Part shown: positions 16,484-23,882 of the stretch, in pieces | Layout of the letters: each line of letters opens with the position of its first letter | Position numbering within the stretch: position 1 is the stretch's first letter | IMG/VR virus record: IMGVR_UViG_3300037231_000299 | Span: 1 to 34,632 of that record | Source of the DNA: a virus | Direction: 5' to 3' (one strand) | DNA: 34,632 nt | Program-made: the position numbers and the translations under genes | Notes under the pieces: generated by a model | What the model saw: the letters and a program-made list of their open reading frames with translations, nothing else | Databases searched by the model: none | Told to the model about the DNA's origin: nothing

Positions 16484-17131
16484 TTACCTGCCCGTGTAGC
16501 CGACCGGCTGTGACTTGTAAGCTCTGAGCAGCGTACTTGCAGCGGTGTTGACGGTTGCTGAGTCAGAGCGATTCTCGTACCAATCCGTAATCATGAGCCT
16601 CATCGCCATGAGAATGGGTTCGGGAACATCTGTGTAACCGGCTACGAACTCAATCTGTACAGCGTTGCGAATCGTCCAGCTAAACGGCCAGTAGTAGTTG
16701 GCAGCGGGTGAGATACAGCCGGGGTTCGACGCTGTGTCCACTACGTAGAGCGACGGGTCAAGCGTCTGATATGAGCCACCACCTGAGGGCATGTATTGAA
16801 CTGACGTGACCGATTGCAGCGGAGCTTTAGGAATCCTTAGAGTCTGGTTCTCAGCCCACCAGTTAACAAATCTGTTTACCGTGTTGCGTGCCGGCCCGGT
16901 GTTCTCTTGCCACCCGTATGGAAATGAGTCGAGCCAATATGTCCAGGTGCTGGTGATGAGGGAACGACCCGTGATGGTCTCGGCTCTGTTCCTTGCGGCG
17001 GTGATGAGACCAGTGATGAGCGTGTCATCCGCTGTGTTGGTCGAATCGACTCGCAGAAAGTTCTTGACGTCTGCAAGCGCAAGAGGCTCACTGCCTGTGT
17101 TCTCAACCCACTGTAGACTGATTGTGCTCAT
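16484..17131 (-). CDS. Head-tail connector adaptor (gp6-like)
   Basis: The 215-residue protein has the gp6-type start PLALADVKNFLRVD followed by DDTLITGLITAARNRAETITGRSLI, and the later IRNAVQIEFVAGYTDVPEPILMAMRLMI helix region, as in the phiE125 gp8/HK97 gp6-type adaptor family. It forms the ring below the portal. A middle insertion (about 70-125, Trp- and Asn-rich) is family-variable. Its ATG overlaps the stop of the small upstream gene (ATGA). Confidence 0.8.
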   Translation of the reverse strand: MSTISLQWVENTGSEPLALADVKNFLRVDSTNTADDTLITGLITAARNRAETITGRSLITSTWTYWLDSFPYGWQENTGPARNTVNRFVNWWAENQTLRIPKAPLQSVTSVQYMPSGGGSYQTLDPSLYVVDTASNPGCISPAANYYWPFSWTIRNAVQIEFVAGYTDVPEPILMAMRLMITDWYENRSDSATVNTAASTLLRAYKSQPVGYTGR

Positions 17132-17334
17132 GACTTCCCCTTAGCTTTGTGACGAAGGCTGACTGCCTTTGCGTAATGTGGCAACACTGCGGCTTCCGCC
17201 TTGGGCGATACAGGAACAGCCAATTCAGCGCGAATCCAGTCGGTCGCAATCGCATCCGCAATCTCAATGACTGAGCCGCGAATCATCGTCGTTGACGGAA
17301 CGTAGAAGAATGACTGAGTGAGTTTGATTAACAT
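17128..17334 (-). CDS. Small head-region protein of unknown function
   Basis: From the ATG at 17334, with AAGGA just upstream, the product is 68 residues, with the start MLIKLTQSFFYVPSTTMIRG followed by short strands and a Lys-rich C-terminus. A GTG at 17367 would place the start within the hairpin after the capsid gene and is rejected. Small genes between capsid and connector often encode minor capsid-associated or decoration proteins, but no family is recognised. It overlaps the connector gene by 4 bases. Confidence 0.6.
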   Translation of the reverse strand: MLIKLTQSFFYVPSTTMIRGSVIEIADAIATDWIRAELAVPVSPKAEAAVLPHYAKAVSLRHKAKGKS

Positions 17335-17350
17335 GAGTTCCTTGGGTTGT

Positions 17351-17374
17351 GGGGGCTGCTTTGACACAGCCCCC
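17351..17374 (-). terminator. GC-rich hairpin directly after the major capsid gene
   Basis: GGGGGCTG (17351-17358) and CAGCCCCC (17367-17374) make a perfect 8-bp stem with an 8-base loop, 7 bases past the capsid stop. There is no T-run, so it is more likely a partial attenuator or 3'-end protector that lets capsid mRNA outnumber the downstream genes. Confidence 0.5.
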
Positions 17375-17381
17375 GTATTGG

Positions 17382-18536
17382 TTAAGCGTGGACAGTGAGC
17401 GACAGCACAGGAGGTGTGCCAGCGTTGAGAACAACACCACCCGCACGGGCGAAGGCCACATACGCAACCTGGTTCTGTGCCATGTAAAGCTGGTCGAGAA
17501 ACTTGACGCGGATGCCGGGATTCACTTCACGGAACGTGTAACCCTGCTTGAAATCGCCGTATTGAATGGCGACGTTGCCAGCAGCAACATTGGGCAGATA
17601 CTGGTTCAAGAAGACCTTGTGACCGAGAATCTGTCCGACCGTGCCGGGAGCATCGGTGTACGCATTGAAGATGGGACGACCGTTGCCATCGAGAATTTCC
17701 GCGACAGCGCCCTGAGTGGTCGTGTTGTAGGTCAACACCGCATCCGCACTGTAAGCCGGGTCAAGAGAAGTGACGAGCTTCACAATGTCGGCATAGCCGA
17801 TGACACCCGAGGTCGCAGAGGTCACGCCAGCGGTGATGGATGTCAGACCGGCTATGTTGCTGCCGTTACCGACCGTAATCCACTGTGACGAGTTGCGGAT
17901 GTAACGGGTGTAGATGTCGGACACGACCTGTGCCTCGATGTCGAACGCCGCGTCGGTAATCAAACTGTTGTCTAGCAACAGCGGATTGAAGCGGAGGTCA
18001 TCAATCGTGATAGTCGGCCCGGCAGAAACTGCGGGGTCGGTTGTGGTGAGTGAAGCGGAGTTCAGCACCCAAGCGTTAGACAAGTCATTCCAATACGGAA
18101 CCTTGATAGGCGCACCAGTCTCGGTTGCCATCTTGCCCACGAGGTCATAAATCTGACCCGGAGCCTTTTTAGCAACGACTGGCTGTGCAACGAAAGTAGG
18201 AATCAGGATGCCATCAGCGGAGACGCTGAGTTCACGAGATTCAATCTTGCCGGTGCGGAGATAGCTGCGGAATGCCGTCTTGGTTGCTTCCTTGTCAGCA
18301 GACTCGATAGAGCCGGTGATGTCGGAAAGGTTCAATGCCTTGGCGCGTGTTTCTGCGGAGCGAGTTTCTTCCTGCTCAAAAGCAGCAATCATCGAATCCA
18401 GACCACGAGCATCAGACAACATGGTTTCAACCTTGGTGCGTAGTTCAGAACCAAAGTCCTTCATGTCATTGGGAATAAGTGCCTGTGCATCGGCGACAAG
18501 CTTTGCACGCTTTTCGCGAAGTTCAATAGCTTTCAT
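17382..18536 (-). CDS. Major capsid protein (HK97 fold)
   Basis: The 384-residue protein has an N-terminal helical scaffolding-like delta domain (about 1-75, ELREKRAKLVADAQAL then LDSMIAAFEQEE), a linker, and then the HK97-fold start (ADGILIPTFVAQPVV at about 108-122), followed by the usual capsid segments such as YDLVGKMATETGAPIKVPYW and a late KFLDQLYMAQNQVAYVAFAR. The protease encoded upstream would remove the delta domain. Good AAGGAC spacing precedes the ATG. The 143-base leader carries two overlapping hairpins. Confidence 0.88.
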   Translation of the reverse strand: MKAIELREKRAKLVADAQALIPNDMKDFGSELRTKVETMLSDARGLDSMIAAFEQEETRSAETRAKALNLSDITGSIESADKEATKTAFRSYLRTGKIESRELSVSADGILIPTFVAQPVVAKKAPGQIYDLVGKMATETGAPIKVPYWNDLSNAWVLNSASLTTTDPAVSAGPTITIDDLRFNPLLLDNSLITDAAFDIEAQVVSDIYTRYIRNSSQWITVGNGSNIAGLTSITAGVTSATSGVIGYADIVKLVTSLDPAYSADAVLTYNTTTQGAVAEILDGNGRPIFNAYTDAPGTVGQILGHKVFLNQYLPNVAAGNVAIQYGDFKQGYTFREVNPGIRVKFLDQLYMAQNQVAYVAFARAGGVVLNAGTPPVLSLTVHA

Positions 18537-18551
18537 TTTGGTGTCCTTGTA

Positions 18552-18584
18552 TATAGGGGCTTCCTATAACTGCGTTTTAGTTAT
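18552..18584 (-). promoter_or_regulatory. Two overlapping hairpins in the capsid mRNA leader
   Basis: TATAGG (18552-18557) pairs with CCTATA (18563-18568), and ATAACT (18566-18571) pairs with AGTTAT (18579-18584). They share bases 18566-18568, so they cannot form together. They lie 15-50 bases before the capsid start on the minus strand and could tune translation or mRNA stability. The rest of the gap (18585-18679) shows no clear promoter. Confidence 0.35.
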
Positions 18585-18679
18585 GCTTGCGGCGTGCAAT
18601 ACATTAACGGTTGTGTTGTTCTCGCTTACTCATTCAAGAGTTGCTCTAGGCAGCGAAGTATCTTGCTTTAGACAATGCT

Positions 18680-19384
18680 TTAAAACTCTCTTGCTACAGC
18701 GATAGCCAGCTTGATGGCTCTAAGTTCATTGCAGTCACAGTTGGGGTCACTGCAATCTTCATCGCTGCAAATCTCGCAGCTTCCCGCTCGGCACTGGCCG
18801 CAACCACACTGGCAATCTGTCGGCGGCACATCGGTGCTTTCGTCATCGCTTGTTTCCGCCTTAGCTGCCAAGGCACGAACAACGCTGTCGGGCACGCCGT
18901 CAGGAAAGTTTCTAGCCTCGGATGAGGAGGCAGAGTAGGCCGGATAGGTCACTGGTGAGACATCCATGAGAGACACGCTCAGCAAAGTGCGTGTTGCCGG
19001 GGACGTGGTGTAATCCCACTTCTCATCGTTGGTGATGAATCCAAAACTGGACGAGTCAACATCACCGCGCTTCATGCTCGTCATCAGGTCTCTGGCTGCT
19101 TGCGTGTCTGGCGGGTCAATCTCATAGCGAAGACCTTTTGCATCCACGCTCAATCGCAGGGTGCCCGACTTGGTGCGACCGAGCACGGCATCAGGGTTGT
19201 GATTCCAAAGGGCGCGAACATCGTCAGTCAGAGTGTCATCGAAGGCATGAGGGTCGACCTTTTCGATGAAGCCCATGTCTTCTGACGGGGAGTTAAACAC
19301 CGCTGCATAGCCTGTAATCTTTGGTGAGTCTACGCCGTCCACAAGAACGGGCTGACTTGTATATCTACGTTCAATTGTGCTCAT
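18680..19384 (-). CDS. Prohead protease (HK97 type, U35) with cysteine-rich tail
   Basis: The 234-residue protein contains the herpesvirus/HK97 protease signature: TGYAAVFNSPS near the start, a candidate catalytic His62 in LWNHNPDAVLGR, the Ser in DVDSSSFGF (about 109-116), and SVSLMDVSPVTYPAY (about 136-150). It would process the capsid protein and its own scaffold during maturation. An unusual feature is the tail at about 191-218, which has nine cysteines in 28 residues (CQCGCGQC, CEIC, CSDPNCDC). The gene overlaps the portal stop by 14 bases. Confidence 0.85.
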   Translation of the reverse strand: MSTIERRYTSQPVLVDGVDSPKITGYAAVFNSPSEDMGFIEKVDPHAFDDTLTDDVRALWNHNPDAVLGRTKSGTLRLSVDAKGLRYEIDPPDTQAARDLMTSMKRGDVDSSSFGFITNDEKWDYTTSPATRTLLSVSLMDVSPVTYPAYSASSSEARNFPDGVPDSVVRALAAKAETSDDESTDVPPTDCQCGCGQCRAGSCEICSDEDCSDPNCDCNELRAIKLAIAVAREF

Positions 19385-21062
19385 TTGAAACCTCTAGCTC
19401 TGACAGGTGCTCTCTAGCTCTTGCCTCTGCGGAGTCTTCTTCAATCGCGTATACAACGCACCTCAGCAGCTTCTTGAATTCAGCGTCTGCGGTTGTCGTG
19501 CTGACTCTGGACTCAAGGCCGGTCATATATTTATCGACGGCTTTTTGTTCAGCGGTGCCGACCGTCTTGCTGCTTCTGAAGTAGTTGCCCACGGCTACAC
19601 ATACGGGTGAGAGCGTCTGTGCTATTGCAGCCGAATCTTTCTTCGACCTATTCTGCAATCTGCTGTAGGCATCGTTGAACAGAGGCTCAAACATCGACCG
19701 TGGTTGCTGCTTCGGTGGTTGCAACGCCTGAGCGATAATCTTGGTTGCGCCCTTCGCCTGTAGCACCTCAGGGTCGGTGTCTGTCTTGTCGTCGTCCGGA
19801 CTGGTGTCCTCAGGATCGTTGTCCGTCTCTTCACCCTCAGCGGCCTCAGTTGCGGTCACATAATTCAACGGCGTGATGTAGGCATCGCCGCCGGGCACAG
19901 GTTCGAGTCCAAGCTGTTCACGAATGTCATTAACAGAAAGCCATCCACCCATGCGGCCAGCGGTCTGCTTCGCTGTCATCGTGAGTGTGTCTGCTGCAAG
20001 CAGGGCGTCGAGATAGTGACGAATGACATACTGGTTGGCCGTGCGACCCATCGTGGGCAGCAGCTTGTACTGAAACTCTTGCTGAATCTTTACCAGCCAC
20101 GGCTGAAGCGAATAGGAGAGGAACTCTCTGTTCTGTGCCTCTACTGTGGACTTGAGAACTTTCTCCGTAGACCCAACCATGTAGCCGGGGACGCGCATAA
20201 ATGCGGCAATCTCGTCACGGGTGTACTTGGCGGTGGTCGTGTACTCAGCCAGCGCATTGTCGTTGGTCTCGACTGGAACAATCTTGACCCCGTTTGGAAG
20301 ATTGGCTACACGCCATGCGTTAGCACCTGTCGAAAGCGCCTCAACATCAAGTCGCATTTCGGTGAGTTCTTCCGGACTTAAGTCGTGGTCAGCTTGTAAA
20401 AAGAATGAGTTCCTTGCTCCATTCGCGTAGAATCGAGCACCAAACCGGGCTGCTACCAGAGCCAGCCCAAGACACTGCTGAGCTAGATGACTGAACGATG
20501 TCCCTTGCAAACCGTTGAATGTGAATCCAACAATGTGAAGCATGTCCTCCGACTTGATAGTTGCTGGCAACCCATCGGCGGTGTCGGTAGTTTCAAAGGC
20601 CAGAATGCCGTTCTTACGAACTGGCTTTGTCTTCCACGGGAGCAGCGGCCAAAGTGCAACAGGTCGGGCTCCGCTTGAATCACGTTCAATTTTTGCGTAT
20701 GCATTCGACCAACCAACCGCACCTGTCATCAACGTCTGGAAAAACACAGCGGCGGACATCTGAGGGTTGGGACGCTCAGTAAGCAAGTAGTACAGATAGT
20801 GCGATGGCGCGGGGCGCTGGCCGCGTAGCATCTTTTCATACACCCGAAGCGGCAAAGTTCCGACGCTCTCGGATAGAATCCTCACACACGTCAGATACGT
20901 GGGAACCTCAAAGGAAGTACGCTCATTAACCGTCTCGTTTGAGTCTGTGAATGTCCCCATGCCGAGGGAAGCGAGACCAGCGGCGAGAGACACCCCCGCT
21001 TGGTTGAGGTTGGGGGAATCTCGTTTCTCCGGTCGTGGGAGATTCAAACTAATAAAATTCAT
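19371..21062 (-). CDS. Portal protein (HK97 family)
   Basis: The 563-residue protein has the portal pattern FEVPTYLTCVRILSESVGTLPLRVYE (about 51-76), LTERPNPQMSAAVFFQTLMT, and DEIAAFMRVPGYMVGSTEK, then the SVNDIREQLGLEPVPGGD motif near residue 380. Twelve copies form the DNA entry channel. The C-terminal about 165 residues are an acidic, low-complexity linker followed by a helical domain, longer than a minimal HK97 portal. It starts 12 bases after the terminase stop. Confidence 0.88.
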   Translation of the reverse strand: MNFISLNLPRPEKRDSPNLNQAGVSLAAGLASLGMGTFTDSNETVNERTSFEVPTYLTCVRILSESVGTLPLRVYEKMLRGQRPAPSHYLYYLLTERPNPQMSAAVFFQTLMTGAVGWSNAYAKIERDSSGARPVALWPLLPWKTKPVRKNGILAFETTDTADGLPATIKSEDMLHIVGFTFNGLQGTSFSHLAQQCLGLALVAARFGARFYANGARNSFFLQADHDLSPEELTEMRLDVEALSTGANAWRVANLPNGVKIVPVETNDNALAEYTTTAKYTRDEIAAFMRVPGYMVGSTEKVLKSTVEAQNREFLSYSLQPWLVKIQQEFQYKLLPTMGRTANQYVIRHYLDALLAADTLTMTAKQTAGRMGGWLSVNDIREQLGLEPVPGGDAYITPLNYVTATEAAEGEETDNDPEDTSPDDDKTDTDPEVLQAKGATKIIAQALQPPKQQPRSMFEPLFNDAYSRLQNRSKKDSAAIAQTLSPVCVAVGNYFRSSKTVGTAEQKAVDKYMTGLESRVSTTTADAEFKKLLRCVVYAIEEDSAEARAREHLSELEVSNEHN

Positions 21063-21073
21063 TTACGCGGCCT

Positions 21074-22744
21074 TTAAAAGAACGTAATTCTCTGATACTT
21101 CCTCTTAATCGGGGGAGCCAGCATTGCTCTCGCCATCGCGATGAAGAGAGCCATTGCAACGTCGATTTTGTTGTTCGGCGTTTGTTTGTCGGGCATCGCA
21201 TAATTGCCCGACCGTGTTTCGTATGTGAGAACGTTGCCGATGCACCATGTCAGAAGCGGATTGCCGTCGAAGTGAAAGCGTCCATCGTAGACAGCCGCCT
21301 CTAGTTCCTTCATGGCGGGTGTCAGTGCTGCCGGAGAAGGTGGAACCTCGACGCGAGGAATTCCGCTCTCCTCACTCACTCTCTGGCTGTACTCATCCGC
21401 ATAACGGGCGTCGTATGCAAGCTCACTAATCTTGTACTTGGCAATATCAGCCAGCGTGTCGGCTTCGATGGTTGAGTAGTCCATCGAACTTCCACGAGTT
21501 GCCGTAAGCCAGCCTTGCTTGACCCAACCTTGATAGTGTTGATTCTCGGGAAGGTTGACCCGCGACTCGGGAAGATAAGCTTTGGCAAAGCAGTAGTAAT
21601 GCGGCCTATCGCCTAGTGAATCGTCTCTAAACAGCATCACGGTCGCAGACAAGTCCAACTTGCTTGCCAAGTCGGAGCCATGCCAGCAAGCCAGATGTAC
21701 GAGCGGCTCCGCTTTCAGAGCCGGGTCGGAGCGGGATTGCCACGCTGCCATGTTCATCCAGCCGTTCAAGGCTGTACACCAGACGTTCAGGTGCTTCGTC
21801 CGGAATATGTTTTGCTTCTGCGGATTCCTTACCGCCTCAGCTTGGTCGTCTAGTAACGCCTCTTCGTCGTTGGAGATACCCAAGTTCGGGTTCGCCATGA
21901 CGAGGGCATCGCGTGATGTCCAGTCGGTGTCATCATCAATGCCGTAGATAATGCCAAACAGCCGGTCGTTTTCTACCGTGCCGCTCAACACTAGCTCTAC
22001 GTCTTTTTGCTTCTGATGACACGGACCTTCAGTCGTGACGCCAGCAGTCGAGATTTCCAACAGCAGCGAGTTCTTACGTTTGTTAGCGCCTGTCCGGAAA
22101 CAGTCGTACTGAACCGCGTCTAATGCCTCATGCCATTCATCAAGAATGGCGCAGTAGATGCTGGCACCGTCCTTCGGATTACGAATGACAGGCTTGAAAC
22201 GAGAGCGTGTGGACTCCTGAAATATGCTCTTTGCTGCGGCTGTTATTCCGTAGCGTTTGAACAGTTCAGGGACTTGTTCGACCATCGCCTTTGCAGGTCG
22301 AAACACTTCACGAGCTTGGTCTTCCCCAGCAGCACCGCAATAGACTTCCGAACCCAATTCGCCATCGAAGAACGTCATCCATAACGCGATGATTGCCGCG
22401 AGGGGTGACTTGCCGTTCCCACGCGGGATGAGGATGAAGGCTTCCCGTACCATGCGGGTGCCCGCATCATCGACGAAGCCGAATATGCTGGCGAGGATGA
22501 AGCATTGAAAGTCTTCTAGCTTGAACCGCCGCCCTTGTAGCTTTCCTTTTTCATGGCGCTGCAATTCAGCGAAGCGACATACTTCGTTTGCAATGTCTGG
22601 TACGAAGAACCAGCGGCTATCCCTAGTTAGGAAGGCCAGAAATCTTTGGCACGCTTGGCGGACCCACTTGCAAGCTAAAATCTCGCCGCTCAGTACCCTC
22701 TGGGCGTACAAAATTGCGCGGTCGCTGTATTGCAAATTCGTCAT
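21074..22744 (-). CDS. terL: Terminase large subunit (HK97-like)
   Basis: The 556-residue packaging ATPase/nuclease has an N-terminal YAQRVLSGEILACKWVRQAC, a Walker A IPRGNGKS (106-113), a Walker B IYCAILDEWH (about 196-205, acidic residues D202/E203), and a nuclease region with SDLASKLDLSATVMLF (about 357-372). The C-terminal KIDVAMALFIAMARA is typical of the family. It pumps DNA into the prohead and cuts it at cos or pac. Its start lies inside the small-subunit gene, an overlap of 122 bases. Confidence 0.9.
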   Translation of the reverse strand: MTNLQYSDRAILYAQRVLSGEILACKWVRQACQRFLAFLTRDSRWFFVPDIANEVCRFAELQRHEKGKLQGRRFKLEDFQCFILASIFGFVDDAGTRMVREAFILIPRGNGKSPLAAIIALWMTFFDGELGSEVYCGAAGEDQAREVFRPAKAMVEQVPELFKRYGITAAAKSIFQESTRSRFKPVIRNPKDGASIYCAILDEWHEALDAVQYDCFRTGANKRKNSLLLEISTAGVTTEGPCHQKQKDVELVLSGTVENDRLFGIIYGIDDDTDWTSRDALVMANPNLGISNDEEALLDDQAEAVRNPQKQNIFRTKHLNVWCTALNGWMNMAAWQSRSDPALKAEPLVHLACWHGSDLASKLDLSATVMLFRDDSLGDRPHYYCFAKAYLPESRVNLPENQHYQGWVKQGWLTATRGSSMDYSTIEADTLADIAKYKISELAYDARYADEYSQRVSEESGIPRVEVPPSPAALTPAMKELEAAVYDGRFHFDGNPLLTWCIGNVLTYETRSGNYAMPDKQTPNNKIDVAMALFIAMARAMLAPPIKRKYQRITFF

Positions 22745-23177
22745 TCATTTCTTGCTTCTGCGGCTCTATTGAAAGTCGCGTCCGACTGGACGGCGTGAAA
22801 CCGAACTCGACAGCGAACTTGTGCATGAGTTCGAGCGCCTTGTTTGCAACGCCGACCCACGGAGCTTGAATCAGATAACCTGACTTGGAACTCTTTATGT
22901 ATTCGCCGAGACGCGTTATATCAGCCTCAGCCTTTACCCAACGCGCATATACTGTGCAGTAGGCGGCTAGTGATGCTCTATCGACTGATGTGAGCAACCC
23001 CATCGGGATTAGCTCTTTCGACACTCGCGTCCACTCACGTTTTGCAACGGCGTTGAGTTGAGATGGGCATGCCGGAATGCCTTCGGGCTTCGGTTCGTTC
23101 TTGTTCAAAGGCCGTTTGCCGGGATTTCCCGCTAGCTCTTTAATCGCGGTCGGCTTTGGCTTACGTCCTGCTGGCAT
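22623..23177 (-). CDS. terS: Terminase small subunit (P27 family)
   Basis: The 184-residue protein has the P27-family start GRKPKPTAIKELAGNPGKRPLN, then an HTH-like helical core with REWTRVSKELIPMGLLTSVDRASLAAYC and a C-terminal FGFTPSSRTRLS. It recognises the phage DNA and guides TerL. Its ATG directly follows the TAA of the formyltransferase-like gene. The last 40 or so residues are coded over the start of terL in another frame; this stretch is longer than the minimal family and is basic and Pro-rich. Confidence 0.85.
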   Translation of the reverse strand: MPAGRKPKPTAIKELAGNPGKRPLNKNEPKPEGIPACPSQLNAVAKREWTRVSKELIPMGLLTSVDRASLAAYCTVYARWVKAEADITRLGEYIKSSKSGYLIQAPWVGVANKALELMHKFAVEFGFTPSSRTRLSIEPQKQEMNDEFAIQRPRNFVRPEGTERRDFSLQVGPPSVPKISGLPN

Positions 23178-23882
23178 TTAATACTCCGAGCGCTTGTCTT
23201 GCCCGTTGCCGTCTAGCCGCTCCACTTCATACCGAAGGCCGCTCTCGCCAAGCTGCGGCAACTCAGGCCGGAATAATGGCGGCCTGTCGAATGACGGCTC
23301 CCATGTCGCGCACTGCTCATCCTGCGGCACTCTGACCGCGAGTCCGCTATCGATGTCGGCTAGCGCCTTCAGTAGGAGACGGATGCCAAGTGGGGCAAGC
23401 TGCCCGCGCCAAAGGGTCTCCGCTGTTTCACCGGGGCGAATAAATACGTGCTGTTGAGCCGCTATCGGCCCGCTGTCGATGCTGTCGGTCAGCCAGTACA
23501 CGGAGCCGCCCGTAATCCTGTCGCCGCCGTGTAGCGCCCAACGGACCGCGTCTCGGCCCCTGTGAAGGGGAAGGAGGGATGGGTGATAGCCAATTGCTCC
23601 GAATCGAGACCGCGCCCGCGTCTTGCGGCCTATGAAGTCGTGACTGTGAGCCGCGACGATGATGTCCGTGCCACGCGGCAGTGACTCAGCCCTGACTTCC
23701 GGTTGCCATGGAATCCCAAGCCGCTCCGCCGTTGCGCGTACACGGTCAAACTTAGGCGACCCATCCGTGGACAGGCTCCCCGAGAATGCCGGTGATGATA
23801 CGCCGAGGACTCTGTACTGTTTGGCGACCGCCTCAAGGACGCTTGCGCCAAACTGTTTTTGACCACAGAGGAAAACATTCAT
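23178..23882 (-). CDS. Formyltransferase-like protein (Fmt/GART fold, atypical active site)
   Basis: The 234-residue protein fits the N-terminal formyltransferase domain, which uses 10-formyl-tetrahydrofolate. There is a start MNVFLCGQKQFGASVLEAVA, the motif GYHPSLLPLHRGRDAVRWAL (98-117) and GGSVYWLTDSIDSGPIAAQ (about 125-143). His100 and Asp136 of the usual Asn-His-Asp triad are present, but the Asn place (N-x-H) is Gly98. There is no C-terminal tRNA-binding domain as in host Fmt, so methionyl-tRNA is an unlikely substrate. Its ATG overlaps the ABC-GNAT stop by 4 bases (ATGA), and the terS ATG follows its TAA. It likely acts on a small amine or nucleotide/base as part of the cassette (inference). 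Confidence 0.72.
   Translation of the reverse strand: MNVFLCGQKQFGASVLEAVAKQYRVLGVSSPAFSGSLSTDGSPKFDRVRATAERLGIPWQPEVRAESLPRGTDIIVAAHSHDFIGRKTRARSRFGAIGYHPSLLPLHRGRDAVRWALHGGDRITGGSVYWLTDSIDSGPIAAQQHVFIRPGETAETLWRGQLAPLGIRLLLKALADIDSGLAVRVPQDEQCATWEPSFDRPPLFRPELPQLGESGLRYEVERLDGNGQDKRSEY

Noticed and set aside
17349-17888. 179-codon plus-strand frame
   Set aside because: It is antisense to the major capsid gene and begins in the hairpin after it; treated as a chance frame.
23178-23882. Host methionyl-tRNA formyltransferase (fmt)
   Set aside because: It is much shorter than host Fmt, lacks the C-terminal tRNA-binding domain and the catalytic Asn, and is locked in a phage operon.
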